A stretch of DNA of 64,000 nt, from contig NZ_LAZU01000036.1 in NCBI RefSeq assembly GCF_000987955.1, positions 124,001 through 188,000 of the forward strand. The letters run 5' to 3'. The notes under the pieces were generated by a model, which did not search any database, was not told the origin of the DNA, and was given only the letters and a program-made list of their open reading frames with translations. Below are positions 24,618-33,478 of this stretch, one piece after another (the stretch's first letter is position 1; each line of letters starts with the position of its first letter). The position numbers were made by a program, and so were the translations under genes. This stretch comes from Paenibacillus sp. DMB20 (GTDB lineage: Bacteria; Bacillota; Bacilli; Paenibacillales; Paenibacillaceae).

Positions 24618-24730
24618 ATGGACACCTCCTTTAGTAACGATCAGCATCCCTAGTTTCCGTTAAACGCCGGAATATTATGCAAAAAAGGGAAAGCACGCCT
24701 TTGTCGAGGAATCTTCCTTTGGTCATCCTT

Positions 24731-25663
24731 CTAATACAGCAGTCTCCACAGGTAAAACGTAGCGTAAGACTCCCAGTTTTTCCAGCCGGCCGCAAGTTTA
24801 AGCAGTTCCTGTCTGGTCGGTTTTTGTTCCAAGCCGAGAGCATGCTTTACCGCATTTTGCAGACCGACGTCGTCGATCGGAAACGCCGTCGGAATGCGCA
24901 GGCAGCGCATTAATACATAATTTGCGGTCCAGGGTCCGATCCCGCGGATGCCGACCAGTTTTTTTTCGATCTTTTGATGATCTCCCATCTGCAGCAGCGC
25001 TTCCTTCGACAGCTCTCCCTCCATTAATAGTTTGGCAACGCCGATCAGGTACTCTCTTTTTTTCACGGTCATTCTTAGTTCCTCCATCTCGAGGACCGAT
25101 AGGGCGGCAATGGTCTCCGGCGTCGGAAACACATGATATGTCTCGCCTTCCAATGTTACGTTTTTGCCGTAGGCTTCAACGAGCCGCCTTTTGAGCGTGA
25201 ACGCAAAGCTTAAATTAATCTGCTGCCCGAGGATTCCCCAACAGATCGCTTCGAACAAATCCGGAATCCCCATGCTGCGGAGCCCGTAAAAGGCGTCCAC
25301 CGTTGCTTTGAGCAGTGGGTCGCGTCCAGCCATTTCATAAAATGCACCCAAATCGGCATTCAGGTCAAACCAGTCCCGGACGTAACTTGCCACGGCTTCC
25401 CGTTCGGACGGCTGCTCCGGATAGGTCCCGCCCAGGAATGAAATCACAAGCATACCCGGGGATTCGGGGGCCTCGCATATTTTGGCGACGTAAATTTGTT
25501 CTCCGATCGGAAGAGCTTTATAGAGGGCGTTGTCCTGTATTCGGTACAGACATTCGCCGGCGGCGTCCGCCAAATAGTTCAAATTTTGCGAAAAGCTGAA
25601 TTCCAGGGGCAGGGAAAGCTTGATTTGTTTTTCGGGCTCCTGCCATGTCCATGTTTCATTCAT
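24731..25663 (-). CDS. alkA: DNA-3-methyladenine glycosylase II (AlkA-like)
   Basis: Base-excision glycosylase of the HhH-GPD superfamily that removes 3-methyladenine and related alkylated bases. The C-terminal two thirds contain LFEAICWGILGQQIN, the helix-hairpin-helix LVGIRGIGPWTANYVLMR and the Pro/Gly-Asp segment AFPIDDVGLQNA, whose Asp is the expected catalytic residue. The first 100 residues form the AlkA N-terminal beta domain. Divergent from adaA-adaB and the 2OG oxygenase gene, so the intergenic 25664-25812 probably carries a shared control region. The start is preceded by GGAGG. Confidence 0.88.
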   Translation of the reverse strand: MNETWTWQEPEKQIKLSLPLEFSFSQNLNYLADAAGECLYRIQDNALYKALPIGEQIYVAKICEAPESPGMLVISFLGGTYPEQPSEREAVASYVRDWFDLNADLGAFYEMAGRDPLLKATVDAFYGLRSMGIPDLFEAICWGILGQQINLSFAFTLKRRLVEAYGKNVTLEGETYHVFPTPETIAALSVLEMEELRMTVKKREYLIGVAKLLMEGELSKEALLQMGDHQKIEKKLVGIRGIGPWTANYVLMRCLRIPTAFPIDDVGLQNAVKHALGLEQKPTRQELLKLAAGWKNWESYATFYLWRLLY

Positions 25664-25715
25664 CGTGATTAACCTCCAACATCGGTTGTCCGTTCTTATC
25701 TTAGTTGTATCACAA

Positions 25716-25736
25716 TTGAAATTCGAAAAATTTCAA
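25716..25736. promoter_or_regulatory. Palindrome in the alkA-adaA control region
   Basis: TTGAAATT and AATTTCAA flank CGAAA. It lies between the divergent alkylation-repair genes and is a candidate AdaA binding site or promoter element. Confidence 0.45.
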
Positions 25737-25812
25737 AATCTTGCTTTTCCATTCCAAAATCCGTACATACGTGCCTTTGCGGGGTTATACTGGTGGTGGA
25801 GGTGAACAAGAA

Positions 25813-26481
25813 ATGGAGCGCGACTTTCAAGAAGGGCGGCCGGAGGGCAATTTGACGGATGAGCAGTGGAAAGCCATTGTAAGCAACGATTCAGGTTACG
25901 ACGAGAAGTTTATTTATGCGGTAAAAACGACAAGGATATTTTGCAGGCCGTCCTGCAAATCCAAGCCGCCGAATAAATCCAATGTGCGTATTTTCGACAA
26001 TGCCGAGCAGGCGCTTTCCGCCCATTTCCGGCCTTGCAAACGATGTAAGCCTACCGGGGAACGGTTGCCGGACAGGGAATGGGTGGAACAGATCCGAAGC
26101 TACCTCGACAGTCATTATGACCAGGCGATAACCCTGGAACACTTGGCGGAGATTTGCCATGGCAGTCCTTATCATTTGCAGCGAACCTTTAAACGCGTAG
26201 CGGGATTAAGTCCCGTTGAATATCTTCAGCAGATCAGAATGGAACGGGCGGTGTTTGACCTGATCCATACGGATCAGTCCGTGTCGGACATTTCGCTTAA
26301 TGTCGGAATGTCCAATGTCCCTTATTTTATAACTCTGTTCAAGAAAAAGACCGGTTATACGCCCAAGGAGTACAGACAGGCCAACAAGCAGAATGGAAAC
26401 CGCAACTTTTCGGGACGGTTGAAGACTTTAAATGAGAGACAAGAAATTTACAAAATATCATCAAACGGGGAGGTACAATGA
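25813..26481 (+). CDS. adaA: AdaA: methylphosphotriester-DNA methyltransferase and activator
   Basis: N-terminal Ada zinc domain with Cys44, Cys48, Cys75 and Cys78 (FCRPSC ... CKRC); Cys44 corresponds to the residue that accepts a methyl group from phosphotriesters and switches the protein to an activator. The C-terminal AraC-type double HTH follows (ITLEHLAEICHGSPYHLQRTFK; VSDISLNVGMSNVPYFITLFKKKTG). The O6-methylguanine domain is not fused but encoded next door, as in Bacillus AdaA/AdaB. ATG 25813 follows GGTGGAGGTG. It is expected to control its own operon and perhaps alkA. Confidence 0.9.
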   Translation: MERDFQEGRPEGNLTDEQWKAIVSNDSGYDEKFIYAVKTTRIFCRPSCKSKPPNKSNVRIFDNAEQALSAHFRPCKRCKPTGERLPDREWVEQIRSYLDSHYDQAITLEHLAEICHGSPYHLQRTFKRVAGLSPVEYLQQIRMERAVFDLIHTDQSVSDISLNVGMSNVPYFITLFKKKTGYTPKEYRQANKQNGNRNFSGRLKTLNERQEIYKISSNGEVQ

Positions 26482-26482
26482 G

Positions 26483-27052
26483 ATGAAAACTATCCGTACA
26501 ACCGATCAGGCTGAAAACCTCTATTGGACGCAAACTGAAACAGGACCGTGGAATATTCTGATTGCCGCAACTTCAGCGGGCCTGTGTTTTGTAGGATCGA
26601 GCGGCCAAGGCTTGGCAGAGCTCGAGGCATGGGCTGGCGTCCGTTTTCCTAGAATCTCTATCTGGAGGGATGACACTATGCTTCGTCCGTATGCGGATGA
26701 AGTCATGGAATATCTGCAGGGTAAACGCAAGGAGTTTGCAATGCCCAAGGATGATCGCGGAACTCCTTTTCAAAAAGAGGTTTGGCATGCCCTTGAGGCG
26801 ATACCGTACGGCCATACGGCAACCTACTCGGAAATCGCCCATGCCATTCAAAAACCGGCCTCCGTGCGGGCCGTCGGGGCAGCGATCGGGGCCAATCCAT
26901 TGCTCATCGTCACGCCATGCCACCGGGTGATCGGGAAGAACGGAACCCTTACCGGTTACAGGGGAGGACTTGCCATGAAAAGCAGTCTGTTGGAACTCGA
27001 GGGCGCCAATGTAACGTTGTCGATTAACGGAGGAGGCATTGCGCATGCCTGA
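26483..27052 (+). CDS. adaB: AdaB: methylated-DNA-protein-cysteine methyltransferase
   Basis: Suicide repair of O6-methylguanine. The active-site motif TPCHRVIG places the acceptor at Cys146; the recognition helix region contains AVGAAIGANPLLI and the wing TGYRGGLAMKSSLL. The start is ATG 26483 with GGGGAGG nine bases upstream, 1 bp after the adaA stop. The 3' end overlaps the 2OG-oxygenase gene by 8 bp, so all three genes are one transcription and translation unit. Confidence 0.92.
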   Translation: MKTIRTTDQAENLYWTQTETGPWNILIAATSAGLCFVGSSGQGLAELEAWAGVRFPRISIWRDDTMLRPYADEVMEYLQGKRKEFAMPKDDRGTPFQKEVWHALEAIPYGHTATYSEIAHAIQKPASVRAVGAAIGANPLLIVTPCHRVIGKNGTLTGYRGGLAMKSSLLELEGANVTLSINGGGIAHA

Positions 27053-27767
27053 ACCCCATCTTGGAATTCAGGATCGGCTTTCCCGCATCGACTGGGAGAA
27101 CGTTTATGAGGACTTGGACCAACAGGGATTCGCGAAGCTAAACGCTCTGCTGGAAAAGGGGGAATGCACGGAACTGATTGAAGGCTACCGGGACGATATA
27201 CAGTATCGTAATACGATTGATATGGCCCGGTACCGGTTTGGCGAAGGAGAGTACAAATATTTTGACGTTCCGCTCCCGGAGACCCTGCAGCAGCTGAGAG
27301 AAGGTTTATATCCAGGGCTGGCTCTGGCAGCGAACCGTTGGTTCGAAAGGCTCGGGCTTGAGGCTTCCTATCCGGCCGGCTTGCAGGAGTTTTTGGAAAT
27401 CTGCCACGGCAGGGGACAGTTCAAACCAACGCCTTTAATCCTGAAATATGAAGAGGGCGGCTATAACTGCTTGCATCAGGATTTGTACGGAGAGGTCTAC
27501 TTTCCGTTTCAGGTCGTTATTGCGTTGAATCAACGGGGGACCGACTATACCGGCGGTGAATTTCTGCTGGTGGAGCAGCGTCCGCGGGCACAGAGCAGAG
27601 GCCATGCCATTACGCTCGAACAAGGGGAGGGGCTTATTTTCCCTACGCAATACCGGCCTGTTCAGGGGACACGCGGGTATTACCGGACGACGATGAAACA
27701 TGGGGTAAGCACACTGTTGACGGGAAGCCGGTATACTCTTGGAGTTATATTCCACGACGCCAAATAA
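27045..27767 (+). CDS. 2OG-Fe(II) oxygenase, DNA-alkylation-repair type (PF09859-like)
   Basis: Iron and 2-oxoglutarate ligands are visible: His144 and Asp146 in CLHQDLYG, His219 in TTMKHGVS, and Arg229 in GSRYTLGV. The fold resembles the family annotated as oxygenase for damaged DNA, distinct from classical AlkB. Direct overlap with adaB and co-location with adaA and alkA strongly suggest oxidative demethylation of alkylated DNA bases (inference from context). ATG 27045 follows GGAGGAGG at 27029-27036; the upstream TTG is not needed. Confidence 0.8.
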   Translation: MPEPHLGIQDRLSRIDWENVYEDLDQQGFAKLNALLEKGECTELIEGYRDDIQYRNTIDMARYRFGEGEYKYFDVPLPETLQQLREGLYPGLALAANRWFERLGLEASYPAGLQEFLEICHGRGQFKPTPLILKYEEGGYNCLHQDLYGEVYFPFQVVIALNQRGTDYTGGEFLLVEQRPRAQSRGHAITLEQGEGLIFPTQYRPVQGTRGYYRTTMKHGVSTLLTGSRYTLGVIFHDAK

Positions 27768-27798
27768 AGCCATGGACCCAACCGGGAGTAAAGAGGGG

Positions 27799-27842
27799 TT
27801 GACTTTTCCTTTTGATCGAAGTAGTATTTGAGCATACTACTT
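27799..27842 (+). promoter_or_regulatory. Promoter overlapped by a perfect palindrome (TrmB-type operator)
   Basis: TTGACT (27799-27804), 17 bp, TAGTAT (27822-27827). The -10 box lies inside AAGTAGTAT-TTGAGC-ATACTACTT (27819-27842), 9-bp perfect arms, consistent with autorepression by the following regulator. Confidence 0.65.
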
Positions 27843-27873
27843 TTAAAAATGATTCTGAAGGGAGGGGAAACAC

Positions 27874-28656
27874 TTGATTGAACAGCTTCGCAAAATCGGC
27901 ATGTCGGATTTGGAGGCCAGGTGTTATTTAACGCTGCACGGGGAAGCTAATCTGTCGGGGTATGAAATTGCCAAAAGAGTATCCGTATCGCGCACCAACG
28001 TTTATGCGGCCCTGAGATCCTTGGCGGATAAGGGCATGTGCCGCGTGATTGAGGCCAATCCCGTTCTGTACAATGCCGTTCCGATTGACCAGCTGGTCCG
28101 CCTGTTGAAATCGGATTTCGAACAAAGCGCCCAGATTCTGCTGGAGGAATTGAATACGCCGCCAAGAGATACGAGTTCATTTTATAACTGGCAGGGCGAC
28201 AAGGCGCTGGAAGCGGCGATTCGCCGATTGGTGTCCAATGCCGATCAGAGCGTCATAGTTGACATCTGGGCGGAAGACGTTCACTGGTTCGAGGAGTCTT
28301 TATTGGAAGCGGAGAGAAGAGGAGCAGCGGTGACGCTGATTACGATTGGAGACAGCCACAGCCGTCTGAAAAATGTCCTGACGCATAAACGGAGCGATGA
28401 GTGGAAGGATGTCGAATCCAGAAAATTTTCCATTCTCTGCGATTCCCGATCCGCGATGATCGGCAGCTTTGGCAGAAGGCTGAAGCTTTCCGCGCTTGAG
28501 ACCGACCACCCCGCTATCATCGAACTGTTGAAGAACGGCTTCTATCACGATCTTGTCATGGAGCAAATCGAACGGGATTTTTCCGGCGAGCTGGATGAGA
28601 AGTATGGAGAGCATTATAAAAAAATCATAGAACCCTATATGGAAATACTTCGTTGA
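27874..28656 (+). CDS. TrmB-family transcriptional regulator
   Basis: N-terminal winged HTH (GMSDLEARCYLTLHGEANLSGYEIAKR, SRTNVYAALRSLADKGM; residues 8-60) followed by a PLD-like effector domain (NADQSVIVDIWAED, AAVTLITIGDSH) as in TrmB/sugar-sensing regulators. The start is TTG 27874, with GGGAGGGG upstream. A perfect palindrome covers its own promoter, and the half-site AGTAGTAT recurs at 28691, just before the downstream MFS gene; this gene pair is therefore probably a regulator and its target exporter. Confidence 0.8.
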   Translation: MIEQLRKIGMSDLEARCYLTLHGEANLSGYEIAKRVSVSRTNVYAALRSLADKGMCRVIEANPVLYNAVPIDQLVRLLKSDFEQSAQILLEELNTPPRDTSSFYNWQGDKALEAAIRRLVSNADQSVIVDIWAEDVHWFEESLLEAERRGAAVTLITIGDSHSRLKNVLTHKRSDEWKDVESRKFSILCDSRSAMIGSFGRRLKLSALETDHPAIIELLKNGFYHDLVMEQIERDFSGELDEKYGEHYKKIIEPYMEILR

Positions 28657-28690
28657 TCGACTGTATTTCCGTTTTTTTTGGCAAAACAAT

Positions 28691-28705
28691 AGTAGTATTC
28701 AAAAA
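28691..28705 (+). promoter_or_regulatory. Second copy of the AGTAGTAT operator half-site
   Basis: AGTAGTAT followed by TCAAAA; the expected second arm is degenerate or missing, exactly where the MFS gene has lost its 5' part. Confidence 0.45.
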
Positions 28706-29811
28706 CACTTCGCATTATCCAAGTGATCTTCCCTCCCGAAGAGAGGGGGAAAGCCATTGGTTTATATGGCGCCGTAAGCGGTCTGGGGTTAATTGCCGGG
28801 CAAATGATCGGAGGCATGTTAATCCATTGGAACGCGTGGGGATTGGGATGGCGATCGGTCTTTCTGATTAACATCCCGATCGGCTTATTGGCGGTGCTCC
28901 TCATTATTCCTTTGATTCCGGAGATGCGTTCAAAGGGTGAAAAGGGAATGGACTGGATCGGCGCGATTCTGCTGACATGCAGCATGATTCTGCTAACATA
29001 CCCGCTGGTTACGGGAAGGGAATCCGGATGGCCGTTATGGGTATACATCAGTTTTGCAGGCTCGCTGCTTTTGTTTTTTATCTTCTTATTTCAGGAGAAG
29101 GGCTTGAACCGGAGTAAGCAAACCCCTCTAATCCCGGTTGAAATTTTCAAGGAGCGTTCGTTTCGTTCCGGGATATTTACGATTCTAGCGTATCAAATAG
29201 GAAACGGCGGCTTTTTCCTAATTGTTTCCTTGACCTTGCAAGATGGGTTGTCGCTTTCCGCCATGGATTCGGCCCTTGCGTTCTCCCCTATCGGCGGCGC
29301 ATTCTTCATGGCTTGCTTAATCGCTCCCAAGTGGTCCAGAAGGAATAATGAAGCAGTTCTAAAATGGGGGGCTTTCATATTAACGATGGGATACATCGCC
29401 GTTCTTGCCGTTACTTATTCTTCCGGGGAACAAATCCATTGGGGGCAGCTCGTGGTGCCGTTCCTCTTACTTGGTTTGGGACAGGGGTTAGTGGGTGCTC
29501 CGTTAATGGGAACCATACTATCCGGGGTACGCAGCAATTTTGCGGGTTCGGCTTCCGGCATCTTGAGTACCTTTATGCAGATTGCCAATGTATTCGGCGT
29601 GGCCTTAATCGGTACGGTATATTTTTCTTCCATAACGTTGCAGGAAAAAAGAAATCCTTCCCCTTCATGGATCGAATCTCATCTCACTTCGTTTAACTGG
29701 TCGCTGCTCTGCAGCCTGTCCCTTGCGATCGTTACTTTTATTCTGATTTTTTACCTGCATGGCCGCGTCCGGCATAACAAAGCGCTGCATCCGGTCAAAA
29801 TGGCTGATTAG
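28706..29811 (+). pseudogene. DHA2-family MFS exporter, N-terminal part deleted
   Basis: Codes for the last ten or so membrane segments of an EmrB/QacA-type drug:proton antiporter. The frame enters at IIQVIFPPEERGKAIGLYGAV, a segment normally located about 110-130 residues into such proteins after TM4; no start codon, ribosome site or room for TM1-4 exists upstream, where the preceding regulator ends at 28656. The only in-frame start (GTG 28723) would give a 362-residue fragment without motif A. A deletion apparently joined the operator region directly to the middle of the gene. The rest of the reading frame is undamaged, so the event is probably recent. Confidence 0.75.
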
Positions 29812-29865
29812 TTTTTTGTAAAAAAATCGATTACTGCAAAATAACATTGAAAGGCGGATGATACA

Positions 29866-30669
29866 ATGACTTCAATTAATATACGTTTTTGCGAGGAAAT
29901 GCTTAAAGAGGTAGGGGAGCGATTATGCCGGATCTCGAAACGGGAGGAGCGGGCTTCGACCGCGGAAGGTTTATTCAAACAATTCAAAGAATCCAACGAT
30001 TGGGCCGGGGGTCATATCAGGAATGCTTTGGCGGAAAAATATCCGCATATTCCATGGTCCGAATCCGAGTTTGATGTTCAAACCAGAATGAGTCAGAGTA
30101 CCAGGGGGAGTATTGGATATGCGACGCGATTGATGGGGCGGTGCAGATTCTACAAGGAATTTCATCTTACGCCATTCATTTATGTCTAATTCGCGACGGG
30201 GAGCCCGTACTGGCTTTTGTATATGATCCGGTACATCGGGAATTGTTTCATGCCGTTGCCGGTCAAGGGGCCTTTTTGAACGGGAGCCGCATTCAGGTTG
30301 CACAAAAGAAAAAAATTAAGCGATACGATCCTGGCCACAACGCCGCCGTCTTTTCCGGGTAAAGATACGGAGCAAACACGGCTTACTTTAAACGCGCTCT
30401 CGCAAGTCCTGCCGAAAGCTTTTGCCGTAAGAATGCTGGGATCGGTCTCGCTTCAGCTCGCCTATGCGGCTTGCGGGAGGGTAGATGGCTATTATGAATA
30501 CGGCTCTGAGTTATATAACTGGATGGCGGGTTCTTTATTGGTAAAAGAAGCAGGCGGAGTCGTAACCGACGTTTCGGGTGAGCGGTTTGGCTGGGGAACA
30601 TCCGGAATCATTGCCGCAAACGCCGGCATCCATCGACGCATAAGTGAACAATTGCATAGCATTCAATAA
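29866..30669 (+). pseudogene. Inositol-monophosphatase-family protein with two compensating frameshifts
   Basis: Three reading frames join into one SuhB-like protein: ATG 29866 to FDVQ, then NQNESEYQGEYWICDAIDGA through GEPVLAFVYDP, then LSDTILATTPPSF to the end. One A is missing at 30080-30082 and one A is extra in the run of seven at 30309-30315. Even repaired, the active site departs from the family: DPIDGT reads DAIDGA and the WDxAAG segment reads NWMAGS, so Mg-dependent phosphatase activity is doubtful. Start ATG follows AAAGGCGG. It lies downstream of the truncated exporter. Confidence 0.65.
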
Positions 30670-30690
30670 TACAAAAGCCTATTTCTCGTG

Positions 30691-30722
30691 GAAAGCGCTC
30701 GTCTTATGAAGACGGGCGTTTC
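30691..30722 (+). terminator. Probable stem-loop terminator
   Basis: GAAAGCGCTCGTCTT and AAGACGGGCGTTTC pair around ATG with one bulge; the T run is short. Confidence 0.4.
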
Positions 30723-30872
30723 TGCTTGGGTTCGGCTTTTTAATATGAAATAGTCCGATTGGAATCACGCTGCGGCCCGGTATATTTTTCACTCTAAACC
30801 GCCTTCGGTCTGATATCATGGAAATAAACATCCAAGCGAATTTATCGCTGCGCAGAAGGAGGGGCGACAGAC

Positions 30873-31590
30873 ATGTCAGGCCAACTTTTTGAGATTCGGC
30901 CGTTGGGAGATTCCGCGGTAATCATCCGGATGGGCGCGGAAATCAGCGATAAGGCGCACCGGCGGGTCTATGCCGCGGTCCGGTTGATTGAAAGCCGGCC
31001 TTTTCAGGGTTTTATCGAATGTATCCCCTCTTACACAACCCTCAGCGTCCATTATGACCTTGCTAAGGTGGAAAAAACGGAGGATTTCAATACGATACAC
31101 GATTATGTTTGCTCGCTGCTTCAGGAAAGGCTGGTCATGCTTCATCAAGTTGACCCGGGAAGTCCCGAGGTGATCGATATTCCGGTCTGTTACGGCGGCG
31201 AGTACGGTCCCGATCTGGGATACGTGGCTTCCTTTAACGGATTGACGGAGGAAGAAGTCATCCGCCTTCACTCGGAAAGCCCGTACCTGGTGTACGCGCT
31301 GGGGTTTGCGCCAGGGTTCCCCTATATCGGGGGAATGCCGGATTCCATTGCGGCGCCGAGGAAGCAAACGCCGAGGCTTAAAGTCCCGCCGGGATCGGTG
31401 GGCATCGCGGGGAACCAGACCGGGATATATCCGATCGAAACGCCGGGAGGCTGGCAGATTATCGGCCGCACGCCCTTAACCTTGTTTCGGCCGGAGGCTC
31501 GCCACCGGTTCTGGTTCAAGGCGGGCATTACATCCGCTTTCGCCCCATCACCGAGGCCGAGTTCTCAATGTTTAGGGGAGGTGTCTTATG
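30873..31590 (+). CDS. pxpB: 5-oxoprolinase subunit PxpB (KipI-like), probable 3' frameshift
   Basis: KipI/allophanate-hydrolase subunit 1 domain: PLGDSAVIIRMG, VYALGFAPGFPYIGGM, TPRLKVPPGSVGIAG, and YPIETPGGWQIIGRTPL. Together with PxpA and PxpC it forms the ATP-dependent enzyme that opens pyroglutamate (5-oxoproline) to glutamate. As given, the frame stays open to 31730 and overlaps pxpC by 143 bp with an unnatural tail. Adding one base at about 31498 (GGC to GGCC) restores SPPVLVQ ... FSMFRGGVL and a stop at 31588-31590 that overlaps the pxpC ATG, the usual arrangement. I therefore give the end at 31590. Confidence 0.85.
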
Positions 31591-32595
31591 AGCCTCACGA
31601 TTTTAAAGCCGGGAATATTGTCCACGATTCAGGATTTGGGGAGACCCGGATACGGCAAGCTCGGGGTTATCGTATCGGGAGCGATGGACGCCTTCGCGCA
31701 CCGCGCCGCAAACTGGCTGACCGGAAATGATGAAGCGGAAGCCGCGATAGAGATAACCTGGTCCGGCTTCTCCGCCAGGTTTGAGCAGGATATGTGGATT
31801 GCCCTGACCGGGGGGAATTTGGGTCCGGTCATTTCGGGAATGCCCGTGCCGATGTGGCGTCCTGTATACGTTCGCTCCGGGAGCATGCTGTCTTTTCAGA
31901 AGCCGGTTTCGGGTTTCAGGTCTTATTTGGCGGCAGCCGGGGGAATGGATGTCCCCGTCGTATTAAACAGCCGTAGTACCTATATGCGGGCAGGGATCGG
32001 CGGAATGAAGGGGAGGGCGCTTGCGGCCGGAGATGAAATTTCTATCGGGAAGAGCGCCTTGAATCCGCCCCGGAAAAACACTTGGAAGGGGAGTGGGTCT
32101 TTTTTTGCGGTAAACTGGTCCATTCCGCCGTCCCTCTTTCCCGAATATGATGAGTCTCCGGTTATTCGCGCGATCTACGGAAATCAGTATCATAATTTTG
32201 ATGAGGATAGCCGGGCTTTGTTCTTCAGCCAAACGTATAAGGTAGGTCCGCAATCGGACCGTATGGGTTACCGTTTAATCGGCCCGAAATTACGTCTGCG
32301 CTCTGAACGGGAGTACATCTCCGAAGCTGTTTCGCTCGGTACGGTTCAGGTCCCCGCCGATGGACAGCCGATCATCCTGATGGCGGATCGGCAAACCCAC
32401 GGCGGTTATCCCAAAATTGCGCAAGTAACTTCCATCGATATCCCGGTCATCGCCCAGATTCCTCCAGGCGCATCCGTCACTTTCCGATCGGTTACGCTGG
32501 CGCAGGCGGAAGCCGCTTATCTCGATTGGAACCGAAAAATCAGCGGCCTGAAAACCATGATCCGATTCAGGCTAAAGGAGGATTTTCATGCTTAA
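31588..32595 (+). CDS. pxpC: 5-oxoprolinase subunit PxpC (KipA-like)
   Basis: Biotin-dependent-carboxylase-like / allophanate hydrolase subunit 2 fold, 335 aa: ILKPGILSTIQDLGRPGYGKLGV, VSGAMDAFAHRAANWL, SDRMGYRL, GTVQVPADGQPIILMADRQTHGGYP. It is the partner of PxpB in binding and activating 5-oxoproline. The stop overlaps the pxpA start by 8 bp, and GGGGAGG precedes its own ATG. Confidence 0.93.
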   Translation: MSLTILKPGILSTIQDLGRPGYGKLGVIVSGAMDAFAHRAANWLTGNDEAEAAIEITWSGFSARFEQDMWIALTGGNLGPVISGMPVPMWRPVYVRSGSMLSFQKPVSGFRSYLAAAGGMDVPVVLNSRSTYMRAGIGGMKGRALAAGDEISIGKSALNPPRKNTWKGSGSFFAVNWSIPPSLFPEYDESPVIRAIYGNQYHNFDEDSRALFFSQTYKVGPQSDRMGYRLIGPKLRLRSEREYISEAVSLGTVQVPADGQPIILMADRQTHGGYPKIAQVTSIDIPVIAQIPPGASVTFRSVTLAQAEAAYLDWNRKISGLKTMIRFRLKEDFHA

Positions 32596-33358
32596 GGTGG
32601 ATTTGAATTGCGATTTGGGGGAGAGCTTCGGGGTTTACCGGTTGGGAAGGGATGAGGAGATCCTTGCCCATGTTACGTCCGTGAACATAGCCTGCGGATT
32701 CCATGCGGGCGATCCTTCGGTCATGAGGAAGACGGTTCGAGAGGCATTGAAGGCCGGAGCAGCGATCGGGGCGCATCCAGGCCTGCCGGATATCGCAGGC
32801 TTCGGCAGGCGCAACATGGACGTTTCGCCAACCGAAGCCTGCGATATGGTTACCTATCAGATCGGTGCCCTTGATGCCTTTATCAGGCAGGAAGGCGGAA
32901 CGCTTCATCATGTGAAGCCGCATGGAGCCCTTTATAATATGGCGTCGGCGCAAAGGCCTCTTGCGGACGCAATCGTTAAAGCTGTTCAGCAATTCGACCG
33001 TAATCTTATCCTGTACGGGCTGGCCGGCAGCGAGCTGATCCGCGCAGGGAAAGCAGCAGGTCTTCAAACGGCGGCGGAGGTGTTTGCGGACCGAACGTAT
33101 CAGGATGACGGGACCCTGACGCCAAGACGAATGCCGGGTGCAGTGATCTCGGACCTTGGGCAAGCTGTCGATCAGGTTCTCCGTATGGTGAGGGAAGGGA
33201 AGGTCATGACTTTGTCAGGGGGCAGCCTGCCGATTCAGGCCGATACGGTGTGCATACATGGGGATGGGGATTTTGCCGTATCCTTTGCAAGCGAGCTGCG
33301 GACTCGGCTGCAGCATGAAGGAATAACGATTGAACCGATTCGCCGAAAAGATCATTAA
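32588..33358 (+). CDS. pxpA: 5-oxoprolinase subunit PxpA (LamB/YcsF family)
   Basis: LamB/YcsF family protein, 256 aa, with VDLNCDLGESFG at the N-terminus and the conserved blocks NIACGFHAGDP, GAHPGLPD-GFGRR, VKPHGALYN and FADRTYQDDGTL. These supply the putative catalytic and metal-binding acidic and His residues of the 5-oxoprolinase complex. Last gene of the tightly overlapping pxpBCA unit; pcp follows 120 bp later on the same strand. Confidence 0.95.
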   Translation: MLKVDLNCDLGESFGVYRLGRDEEILAHVTSVNIACGFHAGDPSVMRKTVREALKAGAAIGAHPGLPDIAGFGRRNMDVSPTEACDMVTYQIGALDAFIRQEGGTLHHVKPHGALYNMASAQRPLADAIVKAVQQFDRNLILYGLAGSELIRAGKAAGLQTAAEVFADRTYQDDGTLTPRRMPGAVISDLGQAVDQVLRMVREGKVMTLSGGSLPIQADTVCIHGDGDFAVSFASELRTRLQHEGITIEPIRRKDH

Positions 33359-33478
33359 CGGGAATGAGCCATTCCTGAGTCAGTCACCACGCGCTTTCAT
33401 AAGGATGACTTCATACTTACGTTGTTAGTGTCGTTTACGTACATATTGATAGCGTTAACGTTATAAGGAGGAGAAACC

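Noticed and set aside
28653..28871. Alternative-frame ORF across the start of the truncated MFS gene
   Set aside because: No homology; an overlapping frame created at the deletion junction.
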